A stretch of 64,000 bases of DNA from DAOUJI01 sp965219565 (GTDB lineage: Bacteria; Chloroflexota; Dehalococcoidia; Lucifugimonadales; JAGWBF01), in NCBI GenBank assembly GCA_965219565.1, contig OZ244780.1, forward strand, positions 682,001-746,000. Direction: 5' to 3'. A model generated the notes under the pieces. The model had not been told where the DNA came from. It saw nothing but the letters and a program-made list of their open reading frames with translations, and ran no database searches. Positions 8,690 to 17,836 of the stretch are shown piece after piece. Made by a program: the position numbers and the translations under genes. Each line of letters begins with the position of its first letter. The stretch's first letter is position 1.

Positions 8690-11479
8690 TCAACCAGCGA
8701 AGTAGAGGGCGATGACGGCTATCGCCTCTTCCCTGGTTATGATGCCGCTAAAGTAATCCGCCACTGCCATGACGGCTTCATCTCGATCGATCACGCCGTT
8801 GTTGTTCCTGTCATATTCTTTGAGCAGGTTCAAACCTGGAATTCCTGTACTAGTTTCTGACCAGCGACCGGCTCCCCAGGAGTTGATTGCCCTAACCTGT
8901 ACGTCGTACTGCACCTTGGCGGTCAGACCTGTGATGGTGTATTCCAAGTCGCCGCCTCCGGCAGTTGTCCAGACGTTGTCTATGACAGTCCAGTTGGAGT
9001 CTACGGTTTCATCCGAATCGATCTCCATATATCGTATGTCGTACGCCGTGACCACGGAGTCCACGGGCTGGCTGGGAGCGGTCCATGCAACCGTCAGGGT
9101 TTCCACTCCAGTAGTTACCGAGTCCACTATGGGAGCCGCCGGAGTGCGTTCGTGACCGTATACGGTGATGTTCCACGCAAGGATAATCCCTTCTCCCACA
9201 TGAATATGGTCGGTGATTCGGAGCGTCCACACGCCGTTGGGGTCTTCACCCAGGTGTCTAGCCGACCCGAAGCGGAACGAGCCGTACATCGGCACAAAAT
9301 CGGAAATGGGAATTAGGTCGGTAGAGGTGTCGAAGGGAACAGCCAGTTTCGAAACGGCTCCGGACGGCGACACCAACTCTATCTCCAAGTCCCTGAAAGA
9401 CTCATGTTCTAAGGCGATCTCCACTTCGACAAATTCGGTGAAATAGATGCCTGTGTCCAGCTTGATTGCGCTGGCGATGGGTGTGGGTTGGGCACCAGCA
9501 GAAGCGTCCGGCATTTCTAAACCCAGCTTGCCCGACTCAGTCGTCGAGATCACTAACGGGGGCGCATTAGTCCACTTTTTCGCTAGGTTGACCGCAGCCT
9601 CCGCATCAACTGCTCCGAACCCGTATTCGTGGTTGAAGTGATACCTGCCAGCATCGGACACGGCCCGGTATTTCTGGGCGCCGTCTTTCCAGCCTGAGTT
9701 TTCTGGGTCGTTTTTCCGGGCGGAGGCGGCGAGAATCAATTTCAGATCACGCCACGTCAAGTCCGGGTTGGCTTCGCGCATCAACGCGGCGACTCCTGAA
9801 ACCATCGGTGTAGACGCTGATGTCCCGCCAAAATCCGTCATATACCGGTCTGAATGTTCGGTTGTGAGAACTCCAGGCCCTTCCGTGGGACGGTCGTTGG
9901 AAGGCGCGCATACCCACAGGTTGGCTCCCATCTCTGAGTAAGAAGCTCTGACGCCGTTGCTGTTCACTGCGCAAACGGCGGTCACGGCATAGTGATTGAC
10001 GTATTCGTCAAGGTTGGAGTTGTCGCCCATCATATGCCCGTCGCCGGCCCGGAAGACATAAAATGTCCCTTTGCCGTCGTAACCGGTGGTTATTCCAGTC
10101 CTGACCGCCTCTCTCCAGACCTCACTGGCAGAGGTTAGCCAGGGACCATCAGCAAAACCCCAGCTGTTGTTGGATACGGCTGTTACGTCGCTGTTTCTGG
10201 TCATGGCATCGGTCAGCGTCTCGATTGACATTTCAGCTAAGGCGTTGTAGCCATAGATGGTGGCTCTTGGGGCGACGCCCCTAACTCCGACGGAGTTGTC
10301 CCGGGCTGCGATGATGCCGGCAACGTGCGTCCCGTGGTGTACGAGAGGAGAATATATGTCGTTGTTGCCGGTGTAGTCGTGATTGAGAGCCGTGTCGACG
10401 TTGTCTTTCAGGTCTTCCTGACTGTAGTCCATACCGTAATCGACCACAGCGATGGTAACACCCTCGCCCTTGATTCCCTCCTCCCATACTGATTCAACGT
10501 TGATGCCCTCGTCCTCAGCATCGTTCAGATGCCACTGGCATGAATAGAGAGGGTCGTTGACCTCAGGGTCATCCAGAGAACTTGTCTTGGCTTCACACTC
10601 TTGAATGAAGGCAGTGTACTGGATGTCGTCGACGGCAAGTATGGTGTAGGGCGCCGGTTGGGGCACAACTCCGTTGGCGCCGCTTACCCTGATGTAGTGT
10701 ACGCCCGGACCAAAATCGTCCCTAATCTGGAAGCCATGCGCGGTCCGGAAACCGGAGCCTATGACAAACAGAGGATAGATGTTCGAGGGAATTTCTTTGT
10801 CACGGGCCTCAACCAAGTTTGCGGTAATAGGGATCAGATTAGAAGTCCTGGCTTCGATGATTAAACTCGCAGATTCGGTTAAATCGAGCCTGAAGTAATC
10901 CAGGTAGTTAGACCCGCCAATCGTCCCTGCAGCGGGCGAATCGAGAGCCAGCCGTTTGGCCCTGCTGAGGGCGCTGCCAGGGTCTCTCACCGCCTCAGAG
11001 TGCAGGTTGTAGTCTCCCGGTTCCGCCCGGTGGCTGGCAACGACTACATAATAGACCCCTGGAAGGACCGCCTTACGTAGGCTGAAACCGGTCGGATGTC
11101 CCAAGGTGTAACTGTCGTCGTTGAATGCGAGGAGATTCTCATCGCCGTCATACAACCCTCCAACGGTGTCGTGTTCTCCGGTTGTGTACGCCCACAAATC
11201 CGTGGTCCTAGACGCGCGAGAAAGGTCAATTTTGAAGACGTCCATGTCGTTGCCGGGGTCGATGCGCCCGAGAGTAGAAGTCCCAACTGCCATAGCGGTT
11301 GCCGTGGCGAGCGTGTCGCCGTGGTCGTCCACTGCCTCTTGTGCGCCTACATCGCCCCCTCCTAGGATGAGACATAAGGTCAGGGAAGCCGTCAGTAGGA
11401 AAACCGTCGTTATGGATGACGGTGAGGACATTCGTACGCCGTTGTCAGGGAATAGACGGTTTAAGTTGTAAAAACGCAT
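8690..11479 (-). CDS. Secreted subtilisin-like serine protease with P domain, fibronectin III and C-terminal EF-hand module
   Basis: This 929-residue exported protease of family S8 has several modules. A signal sequence lies at about 15-47, then a bacterial pre-peptidase (PPC) domain at 50-160. The S8 catalytic domain holds Asp347 (VVDYG), His382 (HGTHVAG) and Ser554 (GGTSASTP). Next come a P/proprotein-convertase-type beta domain at about 650-785 and a fibronectin type III domain at about 790-880. It ends in a 45-residue EF-hand-like module with a full calcium-loop pattern D.N.NG.ID.DE. This last module recurs in three other exported proteins of the window. The catalytic triad is intact, so it should be active outside the cell. 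Met17 is an alternative start, but it lacks a visible ribosome-binding site. Confidence 0.92.
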   Translation of the reverse strand: MRFYNLNRLFPDNGVRMSSPSSITTVFLLTASLTLCLILGGGDVGAQEAVDDHGDTLATATAMAVGTSTLGRIDPGNDMDVFKIDLSRASRTTDLWAYTTGEHDTVGGLYDGDENLLAFNDDSYTLGHPTGFSLRKAVLPGVYYVVVASHRAEPGDYNLHSEAVRDPGSALSRAKRLALDSPAAGTIGGSNYLDYFRLDLTESASLIIEARTSNLIPITANLVEARDKEIPSNIYPLFVIGSGFRTAHGFQIRDDFGPGVHYIRVSGANGVVPQPAPYTILAVDDIQYTAFIQECEAKTSSLDDPEVNDPLYSCQWHLNDAEDEGINVESVWEEGIKGEGVTIAVVDYGMDYSQEDLKDNVDTALNHDYTGNNDIYSPLVHHGTHVAGIIAARDNSVGVRGVAPRATIYGYNALAEMSIETLTDAMTRNSDVTAVSNNSWGFADGPWLTSASEVWREAVRTGITTGYDGKGTFYVFRAGDGHMMGDNSNLDEYVNHYAVTAVCAVNSNGVRASYSEMGANLWVCAPSNDRPTEGPGVLTTEHSDRYMTDFGGTSASTPMVSGVAALMREANPDLTWRDLKLILAASARKNDPENSGWKDGAQKYRAVSDAGRYHFNHEYGFGAVDAEAAVNLAKKWTNAPPLVISTTESGKLGLEMPDASAGAQPTPIASAIKLDTGIYFTEFVEVEIALEHESFRDLEIELVSPSGAVSKLAVPFDTSTDLIPISDFVPMYGSFRFGSARHLGEDPNGVWTLRITDHIHVGEGIILAWNITVYGHERTPAAPIVDSVTTGVETLTVAWTAPSQPVDSVVTAYDIRYMEIDSDETVDSNWTVIDNVWTTAGGGDLEYTITGLTAKVQYDVQVRAINSWGAGRWSETSTGIPGLNLLKEYDRNNNGVIDRDEAVMAVADYFSGIITREEAIAVIALYFAG

Positions 11480-11590
11480 TCCTATATGCCCTACAAGAGC
11501 GGTGACATCAGTGCGCCCGATTCTTTGGCGGGCAGGCTCTTGAAGTATGAGCGTCCCGGCCCTGAACCGGTGGGAATGTGATGATACGGG

Positions 11591-13438
11591 CTAGTCCCCA
11601 TAGAGCTCCTTCCATCGGCGTTCCAATTCAATGGCCAGTTGGGGGTCGGCCCACAGCGAAGGGCAACCGTGTTCAGCAAGGCATTCCGGTGGTGAGCGAA
11701 CATCGGACAAGTTATAAAAGTCGCTGGCTTTTGGCGAATCTATCTTGCTCAGGTTACGGACGTCGTTGGTGACCACATCCTGACCACCCCAGATATCACA
11801 TAGAGACCAGTAAATCTCACTCACTATGAGAGCTTGAAGGAGGGCGGCTCGCTGAGCTTCGGTGATCCCTGCCAGGGAGCTTATAAGCGCGTGGGCATCT
11901 TCGATGCTAGTCCCGCGACAGGCAGGCAACACGTCCAGCGCCCGGCGAAGGGCGTTCCAATTTGATTCTTCAAGCTCAATGCCAGTATCAATGCCAATCT
12001 CATCTCGATAAAGCATCAAGCGATTGAGGTTCCCATGCGTGTACCATGACCAGAACGAAGGATCTGCGTTCCATAGCTCTTCGCAGTCGGAATTGCACGA
12101 GATGTCCTCCAGCGTATTCACAAAGTCAACAAGGGCCTGGCGGTCCGCTCCCCTTACCAGATCTCTGAACGGCTCCGGGAGGGCTGTGAAAGACTTGTTG
12201 GGTTCGAACATATAATCGTCGACGGAATGTTCAAAGAGGCGGCGGTGGTATCGAGAGGCGAAGTCCATAAGGTGACGGTCCTCTCTGGTAAGAACGCTGT
12301 ATAGTTCAAGGGCGTCGTACCAGGTGGTCGCCTCGGCTTCTTCGACAGGAGAGACAAACCCCTCGAAATATCCGCGCAATGGCGGCGGTATCAGATGAAG
12401 TTTGCCGCTGACCAGCATTGGGGGGTCCGTGTCGGCTACGTGGTATGCTACGTTCCATATGTCGTTCCTGAAGTGGCTTCCCTCCCTGAACACCTCATCG
12501 AGCAGTTCCCACGCCGTTTCGCCATTGGGGCCTGAGTAGTGGCCGAAGTCTGCGATGAGGTTGTTGTAATACGGACGCCATTCTTCCCAAGGGTTTACGT
12601 CTTCCGTGCGGTCGAACACCCGGAACATTAGGATGAACTCCGCGAGGTCTCGCCTGAACGTGTAGACGTTCATCTGATCGCATGGCAAGGGGAATCCGTC
12701 CCAATGCTCCCAGAAGGCGTGCATAAACTCGTGTAAGAGCGTCCATGGGTGGCTGACATGCCCCATTCGGACCCCCCGATTCGGACCCCAGTACCCTGCA
12801 AAGCCAGGCTCGTTTCTGTGTACGACCATCGGGATTTCTACTATCATCTCTCGAGCTTGCTCCGTGAGGTTATATATTGCGACAACGTCGTCGATTCGAA
12901 CGGCAAGCCAGGGATCGTCGGGTGGGGTCTGGGTCTCAGGAGGCGCCCCGGGGTAGTACATCCAACGTATGAGCGGCTCCGTCTCCAACCCGTTGAGGTT
13001 TCTAGCCACTATCTCGAATCTATGCCAGGCATATTGACGCAGTCCCTCAAATTCCCTGCACCGTGACGCGCTCCAATTCGAAACGGTCTTACCGCCCCTT
13101 TCGCCATCGAAAGCGGTAATCCGGTATTCCGTCCCATACGGGCTTAACTCATCCACCAGAGCAAGTGTAAATTCGCCGTCCTGGGCGTACATGGGGCCGA
13201 CGAGTGCGGGTGTATGAGATATCGCCTCAACTTTCGTCTGTTGGCAATCTATGAGCGGAGGGCCGCCCTCTATAGGCAATATCTCGACACATTTATCATA
13301 GATCGGTATTGGAGGCATCTCCTGAGCATCGTCGTCCTCTGCCGACTGAGTCATTGCCGTGGGGGAGGTCGACAGTACGGCCAGTACGGCTAGAGCGGCT
13401 ATGAGCGCCGTGCGGCTACAAAGCCGCTTCAGTGTCAT
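11591..13438 (-). CDS. Exported HEFMH-motif protein, putative zinc metallopeptidase
   Basis: I do not recognise a named family for this 615-residue protein. It starts with a clear signal peptide (hydrophobic residues 10-30, cleavage after about TAMTQSA). Residues 70-170 look like a fibronectin-type or Ig-type beta domain ('YGTEYRITAFDGE' and 'WHRFEIVARNLNGLETEP'). A HExxH zinc-peptidase motif, HEFMHAFWEH, begins at His236, and acidic residues after it (DLAEF) could be a third ligand. The remaining 370 residues are mainly helical. GGAGGGGG precedes the ATG. It lies 111 bp downstream-side of the subtilase start, in the same direction, so both secreted hydrolases may be expressed together. A peptidase role is inferred only from the motif. 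Confidence 0.6.
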   Translation of the reverse strand: MTLKRLCSRTALIAALAVLAVLSTSPTAMTQSAEDDDAQEMPPIPIYDKCVEILPIEGGPPLIDCQQTKVEAISHTPALVGPMYAQDGEFTLALVDELSPYGTEYRITAFDGERGGKTVSNWSASRCREFEGLRQYAWHRFEIVARNLNGLETEPLIRWMYYPGAPPETQTPPDDPWLAVRIDDVVAIYNLTEQAREMIVEIPMVVHRNEPGFAGYWGPNRGVRMGHVSHPWTLLHEFMHAFWEHWDGFPLPCDQMNVYTFRRDLAEFILMFRVFDRTEDVNPWEEWRPYYNNLIADFGHYSGPNGETAWELLDEVFREGSHFRNDIWNVAYHVADTDPPMLVSGKLHLIPPPLRGYFEGFVSPVEEAEATTWYDALELYSVLTREDRHLMDFASRYHRRLFEHSVDDYMFEPNKSFTALPEPFRDLVRGADRQALVDFVNTLEDISCNSDCEELWNADPSFWSWYTHGNLNRLMLYRDEIGIDTGIELEESNWNALRRALDVLPACRGTSIEDAHALISSLAGITEAQRAALLQALIVSEIYWSLCDIWGGQDVVTNDVRNLSKIDSPKASDFYNLSDVRSPPECLAEHGCPSLWADPQLAIELERRWKELYGD

Positions 13439-13897
13439 ACTTCCCCCTCCCTTCAGTTCGTCGACATCGAGAAGTCCTCAGAGAGTGCGGTAGCCCGGAA
13501 CAGGTTCAAGCGCTGGAGGGTTATTGCCAATCGATTCTGGTAGACGGAAAGAGCTGCCCAACGGGCTATCGGAGAGGCCGCGCAACTCCGATAGAATCGG
13601 TTCGGCCAACCCTTTCGACTTGTAAGGCAACAATTGCCCTACTTGTTCTGGATTTTGAGATTCGGCAATAATATCAGGTCCGATTCCGTCATGTCTCCGT
13701 TGCGCGCCCGGCGCCACAACTGCATCCGTCGACAAATCGACGCCGGGCGCCTACAACTACATCCTTGGCTACGGCATCTCCGGGATCGACGCTGACCTGT
13801 TCGGCATCGACTTGACCGGTGGCCGATTACGCTCGGATGGCGGACGGTCGTGGACTATAAGGCCAGGAGTTTATACTCACTGACCGAGGCTGCTGGC
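13439..13897. other. Intergenic region containing a possible gene remnant
   Basis: This 459-bp gap has no intact gene. The part nearest 13438 is probably the promoter region of the HEFMH protein gene, though I find no convincing -35/-10 pair. The right part (13749-13883) reads on the plus strand as a short cadherin-like peptide and is listed separately. Confidence 0.4.
13749..13883 (+). pseudogene. Possible remnant of a cadherin-like repeat
   Basis: The plus-strand frame ending at the TGA at 13881-13883 encodes about 44 residues resembling a cadherin-type repeat: YILGYGISGIDADLFGID is followed by TGGRL. This resembles the 'YTLSGDDA.SF.IDGETGQL' units of the giant proteins at 33-52 kb. No start codon with a ribosome-binding site or further repeat is seen. 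It may be a decayed fragment, or chance. Confidence 0.25.
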
Positions 13898-14734
13898 TTA
13901 GTATGGCAGCTGAGTGTCAGGGTGTTCTCTCATATAGTTCGCCTGCCGCACTCCGAAGTCCTCCTGGAGCTGTATGGTCAGCCCGCCGTCCACTACCAGG
14001 GTGTGGCCCGTGATGAACGCCGCCTCGTCCGAACTGAGGAACACCACAGCGTTGGCTATGTCCTCCGGCTTGCCCAGCTTCCTCAACGGGTACTGGTCCT
14101 CGAAGAACCGCTCACCCGACGGATTTTCGTTCCAACCGGCCTGGAGGCGTTCCGTGACGATGTGGCCGGGGCAGATGGCGTTAACCCTAATGCCCATCGG
14201 CCCGAAGTCGGTGGCCATTTGCCGCGTTACTCCTATAAGCGCCGACTTGCCCGCCTCGTAGACAAGCTTTCCAGGGGCAGTAAGCAGACCGTGCACCGAC
14301 GAGATGTTCACGATGCTGCCGGCGCCCGTCTTACGCATCTCAGGCACGGAGTACTTGATCGCCAGGAATATGGACTTGACCAGCAGGGCCATTCCGACGT
14401 CCCACGCTTCTTCCGTGACTTCAATGGCGCTGCCTTCCCCGCCGCCGTGAGCGGGGCTGTAGGCGTTGTTGACTAAAATGTCCAATCTCCCCCACAGCTC
14501 GGTCGCCCTGTCGATCATGGCTTTGATGTCGTCGTGCCGTCCCAAGTCGGCCCGGATGCTCTCAGCTGTGCCCCCTTGTCGACGGATAGCCTCAACGTTG
14601 GCCTCCGAAGTGGCGGCGTCTATGTCCGCTATCAGGACGTAGGCTCCCTCGTCGGCGAGCCGTCGTGCGCAGCTGCCTCCGATGCCTTGAGCGCCGCCTG
14701 TGACGATGGCCGCCTGGCCGGCCAGTCTGCCCAT
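13898..14734 (-). CDS. SDR family NAD(P)-dependent oxidoreductase
   Basis: This 278-residue classical short-chain dehydrogenase/reductase has the Rossmann glycine motif TGGAQGIG at about residues 12-19, the NNAYS segment near 90 and the catalytic Ser...Tyr-x-x-x-Lys set (SIVNISS near 141, then YEAGK near 159). Such enzymes oxidise or reduce alcohol/ketone pairs using NAD(P). An Asp in 'VLIADID' after the second beta strand favours NAD over NADP. The substrate cannot be inferred. It lies 134 bp downstream of the GH15 gene in the same direction, with no obvious functional tie. The C-terminal tail of about 20 residues is longer than in many SDRs. Confidence 0.9.
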   Translation of the reverse strand: MGRLAGQAAIVTGGAQGIGGSCARRLADEGAYVLIADIDAATSEANVEAIRRQGGTAESIRADLGRHDDIKAMIDRATELWGRLDILVNNAYSPAHGGGEGSAIEVTEEAWDVGMALLVKSIFLAIKYSVPEMRKTGAGSIVNISSVHGLLTAPGKLVYEAGKSALIGVTRQMATDFGPMGIRVNAICPGHIVTERLQAGWNENPSGERFFEDQYPLRKLGKPEDIANAVVFLSSDEAAFITGHTLVVDGGLTIQLQEDFGVRQANYMREHPDTQLPY

Positions 14735-14868
14735 TGCTCACCTCCGTATGCGAGGTCATTGGTTCGAAGTCAGCGACTTTGAAGATTTTTCAAGCCGTTG
14801 GAGGGAATCTCACTCAGGAGACCGTCTCCGGCCATCGGCTGGGAACGCCGCTCTCCGTGAATGAAAGG

Positions 14869-16710
14869 TTATTCGACAGGGTTGCTGCGCCTCGTGGGAG
14901 TATCGGCGATGAAGCCGGAAAGGTTCAGAGCGGTGTGAATCAGGCCGGTGTGGGAGTAGGCTTGGGGAAAGTTGCCCAGCTGACGGTCGATGATGGGGTC
15001 GAACATTTCGGCGAAAAGTCCCAGGTGGTTGGCGCGCTTGGTGATCATTTCGTGGAAATAGTCTAAACCCCGGTCCGTCTGCCCCGTGTAGATGAGGTTT
15101 CCAATCAGCCAAAAACTCAGCAGAGTGAAGGCTCCCTCCCGCTGGCCTTCCAGCCCGTCGTCCGTCTCTTCCGGCAGATAGCGCCAGACCAGTGGCCCTT
15201 CGGTCAGTTCACGTTCTATGGCGTCAACGTTTTGCCGAACACGAGGGTCGTCGCGCGGGATCAGTCCCAGGAACGGTATGGCCAGGTTGGAAGCGTCCAG
15301 GGCGTCGGAGCCGTACCGTTGCCGGAACGCCTGTTTGGAGGAGCTCCATCCCTGGTCTAGGATTTCGGTCTTTATCCCGTCGGCGGCTAGAGACCAACGC
15401 CTGTACAACCGTCTGTGTCCCGTAGCGGCGGCAATGTAGGCTGCCTGGTCGAGAGCTGCCCAACACATCACTTTGGAGTACACGAAGTGTTGCTGGTCGC
15501 CGCGCACTTCCCACACACCCCTGTCTTTTCGCTGCCAATTGCCCATCACGGTTTCCGCCAGAGAGCGGACCAGCTCCCAGGCCTCCGCAGGTATTTCTCC
15601 GCGAAGCACCAGCAGGGAGTGGATGGAGAGGATGACTTCTCCGAAAACGTCCATTTGCAGATGGTCAGCCGCGGCGTTGCCGATGCGGACAGGACGAGAG
15701 TTTTCGTATCCGCTCAGATGGTCGAGAGTGTATTCTTGGAGCGATGAAGTCGGGCTGATGCCGTAGACGATCCGAGTTTTCCTCTGGCCTAACTGGCACT
15801 GGTCCAAGAGCCAGTGCATGTAGCGATCGGCCCCGTAGGCGTCTCCCAAACGATAGAGGATATCCACGGTGAATGCTGTGTCGCGCAGCCATGAGAAGCG
15901 GTAGTCCCAGTTGCGGGAACCGCCTATGGTCTCCGGCAGGCTGGTGGTGGGCGCGGCGACAATGGCTCCGGTGCGCTGGTACATCATGAGGTGAAGAGCC
16001 AGGAACGAGCGTACAACAGAGTCTCGCCACAGTCCCTCGTAGTTCATTCTGTCCACCAACCCACGCCAGTATCGTTGCGTGTGGTCGAGTTTTTCGGAGG
16101 TGCGCCGCCGTCCCAGGCTGGCCGGGCGCCCGTGGCCGTACGACAGCACGAAGGTGACTGTTTGTCCTTCTGTGAGGGTGAAATCGCACACGACTCCCCG
16201 GTCGTCGAAGGGCAAGGGAATGTCGGCCAGCAAGGTCATCGTCTGACGGCCGCCGCGGGCTTGGACTGCTGCCCCGCTGGAATCGCCGCTCAGCAATCGG
16301 AAGCTGGGGACGGTGCGGGCGTAGTCGTGTCTGGGCTGGAAATCGCAGCGCAGCTCCATATTCCCTACCAGGCAAGTCACTATTCGGTGAATTTCGTATG
16401 GAGCTTCAGGAGGGGTTTCCGGGTTGTCGTCGTGGTCAGCGGGGGCAGGCATGAAGTCGGTGACCGAAACGATCCCAGAGGCCGTGCGGAAAGTGGTCTG
16501 GAGGATGTTGGTGTCGGCTACGTACTCCTGCCGGGTCTCGATGATTGTGCCGGTAGGGCTGATTCGGAAATGGCCGCCAACGCCCGGGTCAAGGATGGCG
16601 GCGAATACGCTGGGGGAATCGAATCGCGGAAAGCAGCACCAGTCGATGGAGCCGTCGGTTCCGACAAGCGCCGCAGAGGACATGTTGCCTATAAGTCCGT
16701 AGTTGTACAC
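14869..16710 (-). CDS. Glycoside hydrolase family 15 protein (glucoamylase/trehalase-like)
   Basis: This 613-residue GH15 protein has an N-terminal beta-sandwich domain (about 1-230) and an (alpha/alpha)6-barrel catalytic domain (about 240-595). Characteristic segments are 'TDGSIDWCCFPRFDSPSVF' near residue 20, 'RNWDYRFSWLRDTAF' near 265 and 'YSHTGLIHTALNLSGF' near the end. Members hydrolyse alpha-1,4-glucans or trehalose; this subgroup of bacterial proteins includes trehalases, and the exact substrate is open. No signal peptide is seen, so it is probably cytoplasmic. It starts with GTG, because the conserved YNYGLIG sequence begins at codon 2. It follows the ATP-grasp/alpha-E pair by 163 bp, in the same direction. 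Confidence 0.9.
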   Translation of the reverse strand: MYNYGLIGNMSSAALVGTDGSIDWCCFPRFDSPSVFAAILDPGVGGHFRISPTGTIIETRQEYVADTNILQTTFRTASGIVSVTDFMPAPADHDDNPETPPEAPYEIHRIVTCLVGNMELRCDFQPRHDYARTVPSFRLLSGDSSGAAVQARGGRQTMTLLADIPLPFDDRGVVCDFTLTEGQTVTFVLSYGHGRPASLGRRRTSEKLDHTQRYWRGLVDRMNYEGLWRDSVVRSFLALHLMMYQRTGAIVAAPTTSLPETIGGSRNWDYRFSWLRDTAFTVDILYRLGDAYGADRYMHWLLDQCQLGQRKTRIVYGISPTSSLQEYTLDHLSGYENSRPVRIGNAAADHLQMDVFGEVILSIHSLLVLRGEIPAEAWELVRSLAETVMGNWQRKDRGVWEVRGDQQHFVYSKVMCWAALDQAAYIAAATGHRRLYRRWSLAADGIKTEILDQGWSSSKQAFRQRYGSDALDASNLAIPFLGLIPRDDPRVRQNVDAIERELTEGPLVWRYLPEETDDGLEGQREGAFTLLSFWLIGNLIYTGQTDRGLDYFHEMITKRANHLGLFAEMFDPIIDRQLGNFPQAYSHTGLIHTALNLSGFIADTPTRRSNPVE

Positions 16711-16873
16711 GGTTAGTCTGGGCTGGAGCGGTCCTGGTTGATGTACGTGAATTTATCACTGGAGCGCAAAGATGTGCAATGAACAGGTCAATCATTTTCC
16801 GTGGGTGTTGCCGTTTAGACCCGCGCGAGATCCGGTCCGGCTCATGCGCTCCTCTCTGCGTCGACTCTCGCGG

Positions 16874-17824
16874 TCACTCCAGCCGGTAGTGGAAGTAGGT
16901 GGCGGTGACGAGGCTGTGTAGTTCCAGGCAGAGCTCGCTTACTTGGAGCAGAAACTCAGCGCGTCCTTTCTGATCGGGCCATTCGTAACGGACCATCTCG
17001 CGCACCCGCGCGGCCAGCCGCCGCGCCTCGAGTCCGGGAGCCGTGTCCGGGCCGGGGCCGCATCCGGCAAGCTCGACCTCCGCCGCGTCCAGCGAGCGGC
17101 AGAGGGACGTGGGCAGCGCAGGATCGGCGACCAGCAGGTCTAAAGCCTGTTCCGGATGCACCTCGACGCCGTGTCTGCGGCTGTAGGCGTCCAAGGCGTG
17201 ATTGGCGCGGAGCAGGGCGGTCCACCCCACGATGAAGGCATCGTTGTCCTCCGCACCGGTCATCTGGACCAGAAGGAGGGCGGTCAAGGTCTGGGAGCGC
17301 TCTATAAGGCTTCCCAGCCGGAGGAAGCTCCAGCCTTCGTCACAGTACATTGTGGACTCTGCTACACCGGAGAATGTGTCCATCTCCCTTGACAAGTCAT
17401 CGTAGAAGGTTTCCGGCGTTCTAGTCCAGATGTCCCGAATGCCCATCCTTTGGACTCGTAGGTAGGCCAGATTGAGGGACGTCCACATCTCAGCGCTGAT
17501 GCAGTGGTGCATCTGGCGAGCGTTCTCTCGGACCAAAGAAAAACAACTCCACACAGAACCCGGGTTGGTGCGCTCGAAGGTGAGGTCGTCGGCTAGAGTA
17601 TAGGAATCTGCCAGGGTGTAGCTGTCGTCGTCGCCGATTTCGAGACTGCCGCCGGGCGGCTCACGTTCTATGCTGGAGTATATGCGTCTCCAGCCGAAAT
17701 ATATCTCCCGCACTGGCCGGTCCGACAACGCTTCCGTTTGCAAACGGAGCAGGCGGCAGAGGCTCTGCGTCCGTTCCATGTATCGGCCCATCCAATAGAT
17801 GCCTTCTGCGCTGCGTGAGAGCAT
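16874..17824 (-). CDS. Alpha-E domain-containing protein (DUF403)
   Basis: This 316-residue all-helical protein begins with the family's hallmark MLSRSAEGIYWMGRYMERT and has the conserved ARQMHHCISAEMW segment near residue 105. Alpha-E proteins are nearly always encoded next to a circularly permuted ATP-grasp protein, as here, where the two genes are only 12 bp apart. The pair is predicted to take part in ATP-dependent peptide or amide ligation, often together with a transglutaminase-like gene. No transglutaminase is visible in this window. Residues 82-92 contain a short internal duplication (two copies of ADSYTL). The role in the cell is not established. Confidence 0.9.
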   Translation of the reverse strand: MLSRSAEGIYWMGRYMERTQSLCRLLRLQTEALSDRPVREIYFGWRRIYSSIEREPPGGSLEIGDDDSYTLADSYTLADDLTFERTNPGSVWSCFSLVRENARQMHHCISAEMWTSLNLAYLRVQRMGIRDIWTRTPETFYDDLSREMDTFSGVAESTMYCDEGWSFLRLGSLIERSQTLTALLLVQMTGAEDNDAFIVGWTALLRANHALDAYSRRHGVEVHPEQALDLLVADPALPTSLCRSLDAAEVELAGCGPGPDTAPGLEARRLAARVREMVRYEWPDQKGRAEFLLQVSELCLELHSLVTATYFHYRLE

Positions 17825-17836
17825 GGTTACGTCCGT

